The notes under the pieces: generated by a model | What the model saw: the letters and a program-made list of their open reading frames with translations, nothing else | What the model was told of the DNA's origin: nothing | The model's database searches: none | Part shown: piece after piece, positions 50,489 to 61,835 of the stretch | Layout: the number at the start of each line of letters is the position of its first letter | Position numbering within the stretch: position 1 is the first letter of the stretch | Position numbers and translations under genes: made by a program | Source of the DNA: Aristolochia californica | Lineage: Eukaryota; Streptophyta; Magnoliopsida; Piperales; Aristolochiaceae | Direction of reading: 5' to 3' | Length of the DNA: 64,000 nucleotides | NCBI GenBank assembly: GCA_029961685.1 | Contig: JARWKL010000014.1 | Span: forward strand, 19,168,452 to 19,232,451

Positions 50489-53400
50489 ACAACCCACTTT
50501 TTGCCTATTTTAAAAAAAGCGAACCTAAAAAATCATAGATACATTTTGGAATTATATCTCTCAGTATTTGTGCATTTTGGATGTTCAATTTTTTTTTTCA
50601 AACTTGAGTTTTTCACTCTCCCAGTTTTCTCGTAACTAAAAGATAATGCAAATATAGATTACAAAAAATTAATATTTTAAAGTTTATGTATGCAAAAGAA
50701 TTTGAAAGTTATAATAAATTTGAGTGAAGAAATTTATTTTCACGCACTGAAAATGAACACCAACGTTTTATTATCCACGTTGGGGAAATTTCACTAGTAC
50801 AAGCCCAAATAGTTTGGTTGAATTTTATAAGAAAGAGATTTCTAATTGATCCTAACATGTTTTAAATGTGCTGGAAATGCATGCCAGAAACATGTTGAAG
50901 ATGCAAATAACTTAATGATCTAAAAATTTCGAAGGAGTAGAAAAAATTAATATTCTCAAGTTTACGTGCGGTGGGATATTTACCTTACACAAACAACCCA
51001 CTTTTTGCCTATTTTTCAACAAGCGAACCTTAAAAATCACAGATACATTTTGGAATTATCTCTCTCAGCATTAGTGCATTTCCATTTTGGATGTTCAATT
51101 TTTTTTTTTCAAACTTGAGTTTTTCACTCTCCCAGTTTTCTCGTAAACAAAAAGATAAGGCAAATATAGATCAAAACAAAATGAAAATTTTAGAGTTTAT
51201 GTATGCAAAAGAATTTGAAAACTATAATAAATGTGAGAGAAGAAAATTATTTTCACTTACTAAAAATGGACACCAAAGTTTTGTTATTCACATTGGGGAA
51301 ATTCCACTAGTACAACTCCAGATAGCTTGGTGGAATTTTATAAGAAAGAGATTTCTAATTGATCTTAACATGTTTTAAATGTGGTGGATATGCATGATAG
51401 AAACATGTTGAAGATGCAAATGACCTAATGATCAGAAAATTTCAAGTAGAAAAAATTAAAATTCTCAAGTTAACGTGCGGTAGGAATTTAGTAGAGCCAA
51501 ACAACCCACTTTTTGCCTATTTTACAAAAAGCGGACCTAAAAAATCATAGATAGATTTTGGAATTATCTCTCTCAGCATTTGTGCATTTCGACTTTAGAT
51601 GTTCAATTTTTTTATTTTCAAACTTGAGTTTTTCACTCTCCTAGTTTTCTCGTAAACAAAATGATAAGGCAAATATAGATCACAACAAAATGAAAATTTT
51701 AGAGTTTATGAATGCAAAAGAATTTGAAAACTATAATAAATGTGTGTGAAGAAAGATATTGTCATGCACTAAAAATGAACACCAAAGTTTTGTTATCCAC
51801 ATTGGGGAATTTCCACTAGTACAACCCCAGATGGCTTGGTGGAATTTTATAAGAAAGAGATTTCTAATTGATCCTAACATGTTTTAAATGTGGTGGATAT
51901 GCATGCCAGAAACATGTAAAAGATGCAAATGACCTAATGATCCAAAAATTTCTAGGTGTAGAAAAAATTAAAATTTTCAAGTTAACGTACAGTGGGATAT
52001 TTACCAGAGCCAAACAACCCACTTTTTGCCTATTTTACAAAGAACGAACCTAAAAAATATAGAGACTTTTTGGAATTATCTCTCTCAACATTTGTGCATT
52101 TCCATTTTGGTTGTTCAATTTTTTTTTCAAACTTGAGTTTTTCACTCTCCCAGTTTTCTCGTAAACAAAAAGATAAGGCAAATAAATATAGATCACAAAA
52201 AAATGTAAATTTTAGAGTTTATGTATGCAAAAGAATTTGAAAATGATAATAAATGTGAGTGAAGAAAATTATTTTTACGCACTAAAAATGAACACCAAAG
52301 TTTTGTTATCCACGTTGGGGAAATTCCATTAGTACAACCTCAGATAGCTTGGTGGAATTTTATAAGAAAGAGATTTCTAATTGATCTTAACATGTTTTAA
52401 ATGTGGTGGATATACATGCCAGAAACATGTTGAAGATGCAAATGTCCTACTGATCCTAAAATTTCAAGGAGTAGAAAAAATAAAAATTCTCAAGTTAACG
52501 TGCGGTGGGATATTTTCCAGGGCCAAATAACCCACTTTTTTCCTATTTTACAAAAAGCGGACCTAAAAAATTACAGATACTTTTTGGTATTATCTCTCTC
52601 GGCATTTGTGCATTTCCATTTTGGATGTTCAATTTTTTAGTTCGAACTTGAGTTTTTCATTCTCCCTGTTTTCTCGTAAACAAAAAGATAAGTCAAATAT
52701 AGATCACAACAAAATGAAAATTTTAGAGTTGATGTATGCAAAAGAATTTGAAAACTCTAATAAATGTGAGTGAAGAAAATTATTTTCATGCACTAAAAAT
52801 GAACAAAAAAGTTTTGTCATCCACAATGGGGAAATTCCACTAGTACAACCCCAACATAGCTGGGTGGAATTTTATAAGAAAGAGATTTCTAATTGATACT
52901 AACATGTTTTAAATGTGATGGATATGCATACCAGAAACATGTATAAGATGCAAATGACCAAATGATCGAAAAAAATCGAGTAGAAAAAATTAAAATTCTC
53001 AAGTTAACATTCGGTGGGATATTTACTAGAGCCAAACAACCCACTTTTTGCCTATTTTAAAAAAAGCGGACCTAAAAAATCACAGATACATTTTAGAATT
53101 ATCTCTCTCAGCATTTGTGCATTTTTATTTTGGATGTTCAATTTTGTTTTTTCTAAATTGAGCTTTTCACTCTCCCAGTTTTTCGTAAACAAAAAGATAA
53201 GGCAAATATAGATCACAACAAAATGAAAATTTTAGAGTTTATGTATGCAAAAGAATTTGAAAACTATAATAAATGTGAATGATGAAAATTATTATAACGC
53301 ACTAAAAATGAACACCAAAGTTTTGTTATCCACTTTCGGGAAATTCCACTTGTACAACCCAAGATAGCTTGGGGAATTTTATAAGAAAGAGATTTCTAAT

Positions 53401-53545
53401 TGATCCTAACATGTTCTAAGTGTAGTGGATAGGCATGCGAGAAAAATGTTGAAGATGCAAATGACCTAATGATCTAAAAATTTATAGGAGTAAAAAAAAT
53501 TAAAATTCTTAAGTTAACGTGCAGTGGGATATTTACCAGCGCTAG
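50489..53545 (+). repeat. Hexamer HOR (3057 bp), copy 4
   Basis: Same unit. Private changes include GTAACTAAAAG (50632), CATAGATAG (51546), CCTACTGATCC (52446), CAAATAACCC (52528) and GTTCTAAG (53413). The hexamer pattern continues only to ACAACCCACTTTTTG (53546-53560) and then stops, at the same place in the monomer where copy 1 began. Confidence 0.95.
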
Positions 53546-55710
53546 ACAACCCACTTTTTGGCTATTTTACAAAAAAGCGGACCAAAAAAATCACAGACAC
53601 TTATTGGAATTATCTCTCTCAGCATTTGTGCATTTCCATTTTGGATGTTCAATTTTTTGTTTCAAACATGAGTTTTTCACTCTCCCAGTTTTCTCGTAAA
53701 CAAAAAGATAAGGAAATTATGGATCACAACAAAATGAAAATTTTAGAGTTTATGTATGCAAAAGAATTTGAAAACTGTAATAAAAGTGAGTGAAGAAAAT
53801 TATTTTCATGCACTAAAAATGAACACCAAAGTTTTGTTATCCACGTTGGGAAAATTCCGCTAGTACAACCCCATATAGCTTGATGGAAATTTATTAGAAA
53901 GAGATTTCTAATTGATCCTAACAAGTTTAAAATGTGGTGGATATGCATGCCAGAAACATGTAGAAGATGCAAATGACCTAATGATCCAAAAATTTCAAGG
54001 AGTAGAAAAAATTAAAGTTCTCAAGTTAACGTGCTGTGGGATATTTACCTGAACCAAACAACCCACTTATTGCCAATTTTACAAAAAGCGGACCTAAAAA
54101 ATCACAGATACTTTTTGGAATTATGTCTCTCAGCATTTGTGCATTTCCACTTTGGATGTTCCATTTTTTAATTTTCAAACTTGAGTTTTTCAATCTACCA
54201 GTTTTCTCGTAAACAAAAAGATAAGGCAAATATTGATCACAACAAAATGAAAATTTTAGAGTTTATGTAGGCAAAAGAATTTGAAAACTATAATAAATGT
54301 GAGTGAAGAAAATTATTTTGACGCATTAAAAATGAACACCAGAGTTTTTTATCAACGTTGGGGAAATTCCAGTAGTACAACCCTAGATAGCTTGTTGGAA
54401 TTTTATAAGAAAGAGATTTCTAATTGATCCTAACATATTTTAAATGTGGTGGATATGCATGCTAGAAACATGTTGAACATTCAAATGACCTAATGATCCA
54501 AAAATTTAGGGGAGTACAAAAAAGTGAAATTCTCAAGTTAACATGCGGTGGGATATTTACTAGAGCCAAACAACCCACTTTTTGCCTATTTTAATAAAAG
54601 TGGACGAAAAAAATTGCCGATAGTTTTTGGAATTATCTCTCTCGGCATTTGTGCATTTCTATTTTGGATGTTCAAGTTTTTTTTTCAAACTTGAGTTTTT
54701 CACTCTCCCTGTTTTCTCGTAAACTAAAAGATAAGGCAAATATAGATCACAACAAAATAAAAATTTTAGAGTTTATGGATGCAAAAGAATTTGAAAACTA
54801 TATTAAATGTGAATGATTAAAATTATTTTAACGCACTAAATATGTACACCAAAGTTTTGTTATCCACTTTGGGGAAATTCCACTAGTACAACCAGAGATA
54901 GCTTGGTGAATTTTATACGAAAGAGATTTCTAATTGATCCTAACATCTTTTAAATGTAGTGGATAGGCATGCCAGAAAAATGTTGAAGATGCAAATGACC
55001 AAATAATCCAAAAATTTCTAGGAGGAAAAAAAATTAAAATTCTGAAGTTAACGTGCGGTGGGATATTTACCAGAGCCAAACAACCCACTTTTTGGCTATT
55101 AAACAAAAAGCGGACCTAAATAATCACAGACACTTTTTGGAATTATCTCTCTATGCAGTTGTTCATTTCCATTTTGGATGTTCAATTTTTTTTTTCAAAC
55201 ATGAGTTTTTCACTCTCCCAGTTTTCTCATAAACAAAAAGATAAGGCAAATATAGATCACAACAAAATGAAAATTTTAGAGTTGATGTATGCAAAAGAAT
55301 TTGAAAACTTTAATAAATGTGAATGATGAAAATTATTTTCACACACTAAAAATGAACACCAAAGTTTTGTTATCTACTTTGGGGAAATTCCACTAGTACA
55401 ACCACAGATAGCTTGGTGGAATTTAATAAGAAAGAGATTTCTAATTGATCCTAACATGGTTTAAATGCGGTGGATAGGCATGCCAGAAACATGTTGAAGA
55501 TGCAAATGACGTAATGATACAAAAATTTCAAGTAGTAGAAAAATTAAAATTCTCAAGTTAACGTGTGGTTGGATATTTACCAGAGCCAAACAACCCATTT
55601 TCGGCTATTTTACAAAAAGCGGAGCTAAAAAATCATAGGTACTTTTTGGAATTATCACACTCAGCATTTGTGCATTTCCATTTTGGATGTTCAATTTTTT
55701 TTTCAAACTT
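53546..55710 (+). repeat. Monomers right of the hexamer HOR
   Basis: Monomers with starts 53670, 54183, 54693 and 55203. The 54693 and 55203 monomers share GTGAATGAT and TATCCACTTTGGGG/TATCTACTTTGGGG with the sixth hexamer monomer and with the monomer at 61325. No other element is present. Confidence 0.85.
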
Positions 55711-57244
55711 GAGTTTTTCACTCTCCCAGTTTTCTCGTAAACAAAAAGATAAGGAAAATATAGATCACAACAAAATGAAAATTTTAGAGTTCATGTATGC
55801 AAAACAATTGGAATAATATAATAAATGTGAATGAATAAAATTATTTTCACGTACCAAAAATGAACACCAAAGTTTTGTTATCCGCTTTGGGGAAATTTCA
55901 ATAGTACAACCCCAGATAGCTTGGTGGAATTTAATAAGAAAGAGATTTTTAATTGTTCCTAACATGTTTTAAATGTGGTGGATATGCATGCCAGAAACAT
56001 GTTGAAGATGCAAGTAACCTAATTATCCAAAAATTTCAAGGAGTAGGAAAAATTAAAATTCTCAAGTTAATGTGAAGTGGGATATTTACCAGAGGCAAAC
56101 AATCCACTTTTTGCCTATTTTACAAAAAACGGACCAAAAAAATCACAGAAACTTTTTCGAATTATGCCTCTCAGCATTTGTGCATTTCTATTTTGGATTT
56201 TCAATTTTTTTATTTTCAAACTTGAGTTTTTCACTCTCCCAGTTTTGTCGTAAACAAAATGATATGGCAAATATAGATAACAAAAAAATGAAAATTTTAG
56301 AGTTTATGTATGCAAAAGAATTTGAAAACTATAATAAATGTGAGTGAAGAAAATAATTTTCACGCACGAAAAATTAACACCAAAGTTTTGTTATCCACGT
56401 TGGGGAAATTCCACTAGTAAAACCCCAGATAGCTTGGTGGAATTTTATAAGAAAGAGATTTATAATTGTTCCTAACATGTTTTAAATGTGGTGGATTGGC
56501 ATGCTAGAAACATGTTGAAGATTCAAATGTCCTAATGATCCAAAAATTTCAAGGAGTAGAAAAAATTAAAATTCTCAAGTTAACGTGCGGTGGGATATTT
56601 ACCAGAGCGAAAAAACCCACTTTTTGCCTATTTTACAAAAAGCGGACCTAAAAATCACAGATACTTTTTGGAATTATCTCTCTCAGCATCTGTGCATTTC
56701 CATTTTGGATGTTCAATTTTTTTTTTCAAACTTGAGTTTTTCTCTCTCCCAATTTTCTCGCTAACAAAAAGATAAGGGAAATATAGATCACAAAAAAATG
56801 AAAATTTTAAAGTTTATGTATGCAAAAGAAAATGAAAACTTTAATAAATGTTAGTGAAGAAAATTATTTTCACGCAATAAAAATGAACACCAAAGTTTTG
56901 TTATCCACGGTTGGAAAATTCCACTAGTACAACCCCAGATAGCTTGATGGAATTTTATAAGAAAGAGATTTCTAATTGATCGTCAGTTGTTTTAAATGTG
57001 GTGGATATGCATGCCAGAAACATGTTGAAAATGCAAATGCCCTAACGATTCAAAAATTTCAAGTAGTAGAAAAAATTAAAATTCTCAAGTTAACGTGCGG
57101 TTGGATATTTACAAGAGCCAAACAACCCACTTTTCGTCTATTTTACAAAAAGCGGACCTAAATAATCACAGACACTTTTTGGAATTATCTCTCTCAGCAT
57201 TTGTGCATTTCCATTTTGGATGTTCAATTTTTTTTTTAAAACTT
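55711..57244 (+). repeat. Right-end HOR, 3-monomer block (R1-R2-R3)
   Basis: Starts 55711 (R1: AAAACAATTGGAATA, TATCCGCTTTGGGG), 56224 (R2: GTCGTAAACAAAATGATA, GATAACAA) and 56734 (R3: AATTTTCTCGCTAAC; preceded by GAGCGAAAAAACCC). The same trio follows at 57245 (spacing about 1534 bp) and at 61836. Confidence 0.85.
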
Positions 57245-60200
57245 GAGTTTTTCACTCTCCCAGTTTTCTTGTAAACAAAAAGATAAGGAAAATATAGATC
57301 ACAACAAAATGAAAATTTTAGAGTTCATGTATGCAAAACAATTGGAATACTATATTAAATGTGAATGAAGAAAATTATTTTCACGTACCAAAAATGATCA
57401 CCAAAGTTTTGTTATCCGCTTTGGGGAAATTCCAATAGTACAACCCTAGATAGCCTGGTGGAATTTTTTAAGAAAGAGATTTCTAATTGTTCCTAACATG
57501 TTTTAAATGTGGTGGATATGCATGCCAGAAACATGTTGAAGATGCAAGTGACCTATGATCCAAAAATTTCAAGGAGTAGAAAAAATTAAAATTCTCAAGT
57601 TAATGTGTAGTGGGATATTTACCAGAGCCAAACAATCCACTTTTTGCCTATTTTACAAAAAATGGACCAAAAAAATCATTGAAATTTTTTGGAATTATGT
57701 CTCTCAGCATTTGTGCATTTCCATTTTGGATGTTCAATTTTTTTATTTTCAAAGTTGAGTTTTTCACTCTCCTAGTTTTTTCGTAAACAAAATGATAAGG
57801 CAAATAAAGATAACAACAAAATTAAAATTTTAGAGTGTATGCAAAAGAATTGGAAAACTATAATAAATGTGAGTGAAGAAAATAATTTTCACGCACTAAA
57901 AATTAACACCAAAGTTTTGTTATCCACGTTGGGGAAATTCCACTAGTACAACCCCAGATAGCTTGGTGGAATTTTATAAGAAAGAGATTTTTAATTGTTC
58001 CTAACATGTTTTAAATGTGGTGGATTGGCATGCTAGAAACATGTTGAAGATGCAAATGACCTAATGATCCAAAAATTTCAATAGTAGAAAAAATTAAAAT
58101 TCTCAAGTTAACGTGCTGTGGGATATTTACAAGAGCGAAAAAACCCACTTTTTGCCTATTTTACAAAAAGCGGACCTAAAAAATCACAGATACTTTTTGG
58201 AGTGATCTCCCTCAGCTTATGTGCATTTCCATTTTGGATGTTCAATTTTTTTTTTTCAAATTTGAGTTTTTTCTCTCTCCCAATTTTCGCGCTAACAAAA
58301 AGATAAGGCAAATATAGATCACAACGAAATGAAAATTTTAGAGTTTATGTATGCAAAAAAATTAGAAAACTATAATAAATATGAGTGAAGAAAATTATTT
58401 TCACGCACGAAAAATGAACACCAAAGTTTTGTTATCCACGTTGGGAAAATTCCACTAGTACAACCCCAGATAGCTTGATGGAATTTTATAAGAAAGAGAT
58501 TTCTAATTGATCCTAAGATGTTTTAAATTTGGTGGATATGCATGCCAGAAACATGTTGAAGATACAAATGACCTAATGATCCAAAAATTTCAAGCAGTAG
58601 AAAAAATTAAAATTCTCAAGTTAATGTGCAGTGGGATATATACAAGAGCCAAACATCCCACTTTTTTCCTATTTTACAAAAAGCGGACCAAAAAAATCAC
58701 AGCTACTTTTTGGAATTATCTCTCACAGCATTTGTGCATTTCAATTTTGGATGTTCAATTTTTTTTTCAAACTTGAGTTTTTCTCTCTCCCCGTTTTCAC
58801 GTAAACAAAAAGAAAGGCAAATATATATCACAACATAATGAAAATTTTAGAGTTTATGTATGCAAAAGAATTTGAATACTATAATAAATGTGAATGACAA
58901 AAATTATTTTCACGCACCAAAAATGAACACCAAAATTTTGTTATCCACTTTGGGTAAATTCCACTAGTGCAACCACATATAGCTTGGTGGAATTTTATAA
59001 GAAAGAGATTTCTAATTGATCCTGATATGTTTTAAATGTGGTGGATAGGCATGTCAGAAACATATTGAAGATGCAAATGACCTAATGATCCAAAAAATTC
59101 GAGTAGAAAAAATTGAAATTCTCAAGTTAACGTGCGGTGGGTTATTTACTTGAGCCAAACAACCCACTTTTTGGCAATTTTACAAAAAGCGAACCTAAAA
59201 AATCACAGATACTTTTTGTGATTTTCTCTCTTAGTATATTTGTATTTCCATTTTGGATGTTCAATTTTTTTTTTCAAACTGCATTTTTTCACTCTCCCAA
59301 CATTCTCGTAAACAAAAAGATAAGGAAAATATATATCACAACAAATTGAAAATTTTAGAGTTTATGTATGCAAAAGAATTTGAAAACTGTAATAAATGTG
59401 AGTGAAGAAAATTATTTTCACGCACTAAAAATGAACACCATTGTTTTGTTATCCACGTTCGGGAAATTCCACTAGTACAACCCCAGATAGCTTGTTGGAA
59501 TTTTATGAGAAAGAGATTTCTAATTCATCCTAACATGTATTAAATGTGGTGGATATGCATGCTAGAAAAATGTTGAAGATGCAAATCACCTAATAATCCA
59601 AAAGTTTCAAGGAGTAGGAAAAATTAAAATTCTCATTTTAACGTGCGGTGGGATATTTACCAGAGCCAAACAACCCACTTTTGGCCTATTTTACAAAAAG
59701 CGGACCTAAAAAATCACAGATACTTTTTGGAATTATGTCTCTCAGCATTTGTGGATTTCCATTTTGGATGTTCAATTTTTTTATTTTCAAACTTGAGTTT
59801 TTCACTCTACCAGTTTTCTCGTAAACAAAAAGATAAGGCAAATATAGATCACATCAAAATGAAAATTTTAGAATTTATGTATGCAAAAGAATTTGGAAAC
59901 TATAGTAAATGTGAGTGAAGAAAATTATTTTCACGCACTAAAAATGAACACCAAAGTTTTTTATCCACGTTGGGGAAATTCCATTAGTACAACCCCAGAT
60001 AGCTTGGTGGGATTTTATAAGAAAGAGATTTCTAATTGATCCTAACATGTTTTAAATATGGTGGATATGCATGCCAGAAACATGTTTGACATGCAAATGA
60101 CCTAATAATCCAAAATTTAGGGGAGTAGAAAAAAATTAAAATTCTCAAGTTAACGTGCGGTGGGATATTTACCAGAGCCAAACAACCCACTTTTGGTCTA

Positions 60201-61835
60201 TTTTACAAAAAGCGGACCTAAAATATCGCAGATACTTTTTGGAATTATCTCTCTCAACATTTGTGTATTTCCATTTTGGATGTTCAATTTTTTTTTCATA
60301 CTTGAGTTTTTCACTCTCCCAGTTTTCTCGTAAACAAAAAGATAAGGCAAATATAGATCACAACAAAATGTAAATTTTAGAGTTTATGGATGCAAAATAA
60401 TTTGAAAATGATAATAAATGTGAGTGAAGAAAATTATTTTTACGCACTAAAAATGAACACCAAAGTTTTGTTATCCACGTTGGGGAAATTCCATTAGTAC
60501 AACCCCATATAGCTTGGTGGAATTTTATAAGAAAGAGATTTTTAATTGATCCTAACATGTTTTAAATGTGGTGGATATACATGCCAGAAACATGTTGAAG
60601 ATGCAAATGGCCTAATGATCCTAAAATTTCAAGGAGTAGAAAAAATAAAAATTGTCAAGTTAACGTGCGGTGGGATTTTTTCCATGGCCAAACAACCCAC
60701 TTTTTTCCTATTTTACGAAAAGCAGACCTAAAATATCATAGATACTTTTTGTTATTATCTCTCTCAGCATTTGTGGATTTCCATTTTGGATGTTCAATTT
60801 TTTAGTTCAAACTTGAGTTTTTCACTCTCCCCAGTTTTCTCGTAAACAAAAAGATAAGGCAAATATAGATCACAACAAAATGAAAATTTTAGAGTTTATG
60901 TATGCAAAAGAATTTGAAAACTTCAATAAATGTGAGTGAAGAAATTTATTTTCACGCAATTAAAATGAACAAAAAAGTTTTGTTATCCACAATGGGTAAA
61001 TTCCACAAGTAAAAACCCCAAGATAGCTGGGTGGAATTTTATAAGAAATAGATTTCTAATTGATCCTAACATGTTTTAAATGTGGTGGATATGCATGCCA
61101 TAAACATGTTGAAGATGCAAATGACCTAATGATCAAAAAATTTCGAGTAGAAAAAATTAAACTTCTCAAGTTAACATGCGGTGGGATATTTACCAGAGCC
61201 AAACAACGCACTTTTTCCCTATTTTACAAAAAACGGACCAAAAAAATCACAGATACATTTTGGAATTATCTCTCTGAGCATTTGTGCATTTCCATTTAGG
61301 ATGTTAATTTTTTTTTTCAAACTTGTGTTTTTCACTCTCCTAGTTTTCTCATAAACAAAAAGATAAGGCAAATATAGATCACAACAAAATGAAAATTTTA
61401 GAGTTGATGTATGCAAAAGAATTTGAAAAGTTTAATAAATGTGAATGATGAAAATTATTTTCACACACTAAAAATGAACACCAAAGTTTTGTTATCTACT
61501 TTGGGGAAATTCCACTAGTACAACTATAGATAGCATGGTGGAATTTAATAACAAAGAGATTTCTAATTGATCCTGATATGTTTTAAATGTGGTGGATAGG
61601 CATGCCAGAAACATGTTGAAGATGCAAATGACCTAATGATACAAAAATTTCAAGTAGTAGAAAAAATTAAAATTCTCAAGTTAACGTACGGTTGGATATT
61701 TACCAGAGCCAAACAACCCACTTTTCAGCTATTTTACGAAAAGCGGAGCTAAAAAATTATAGGTACTTTTTTGAATTATCTCTCTCAGCATTTGTGCATT
61801 TCCATTTTGGATGTTCAATTTTTTTTTTCAAACTT
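57245..61835 (+). repeat. Right-end HOR, 9-monomer block
   Basis: 4591 bp with starts 57245 (R1), 57757 (R2), 58264 (R3), 58775 (R4: TTTTCACGTAAAC, AAAGAAAGGC), 59281 (R5: AAACTGCATTTTTTC, ATATATATCAC), 59795 (R6), 60304 (R7: AAAATGTAAATTTTAG), 60815 (R8: GAACAAAAAAGTTTTG, CCACAATGGG) and 61325 (R9: GTGAATGATG). R6-R9 correspond in order to the third to sixth monomers of the hexamer HOR. Confidence 0.85.

Noticed and set aside
41915..51378. Near-identical 95-codon open frames at 41915, 44973, 48032 and 51091 as a conserved gene family
   Set aside because: They agree because the 3.06 kb HOR was recently copied. The non-coding parts of the unit are equally conserved.
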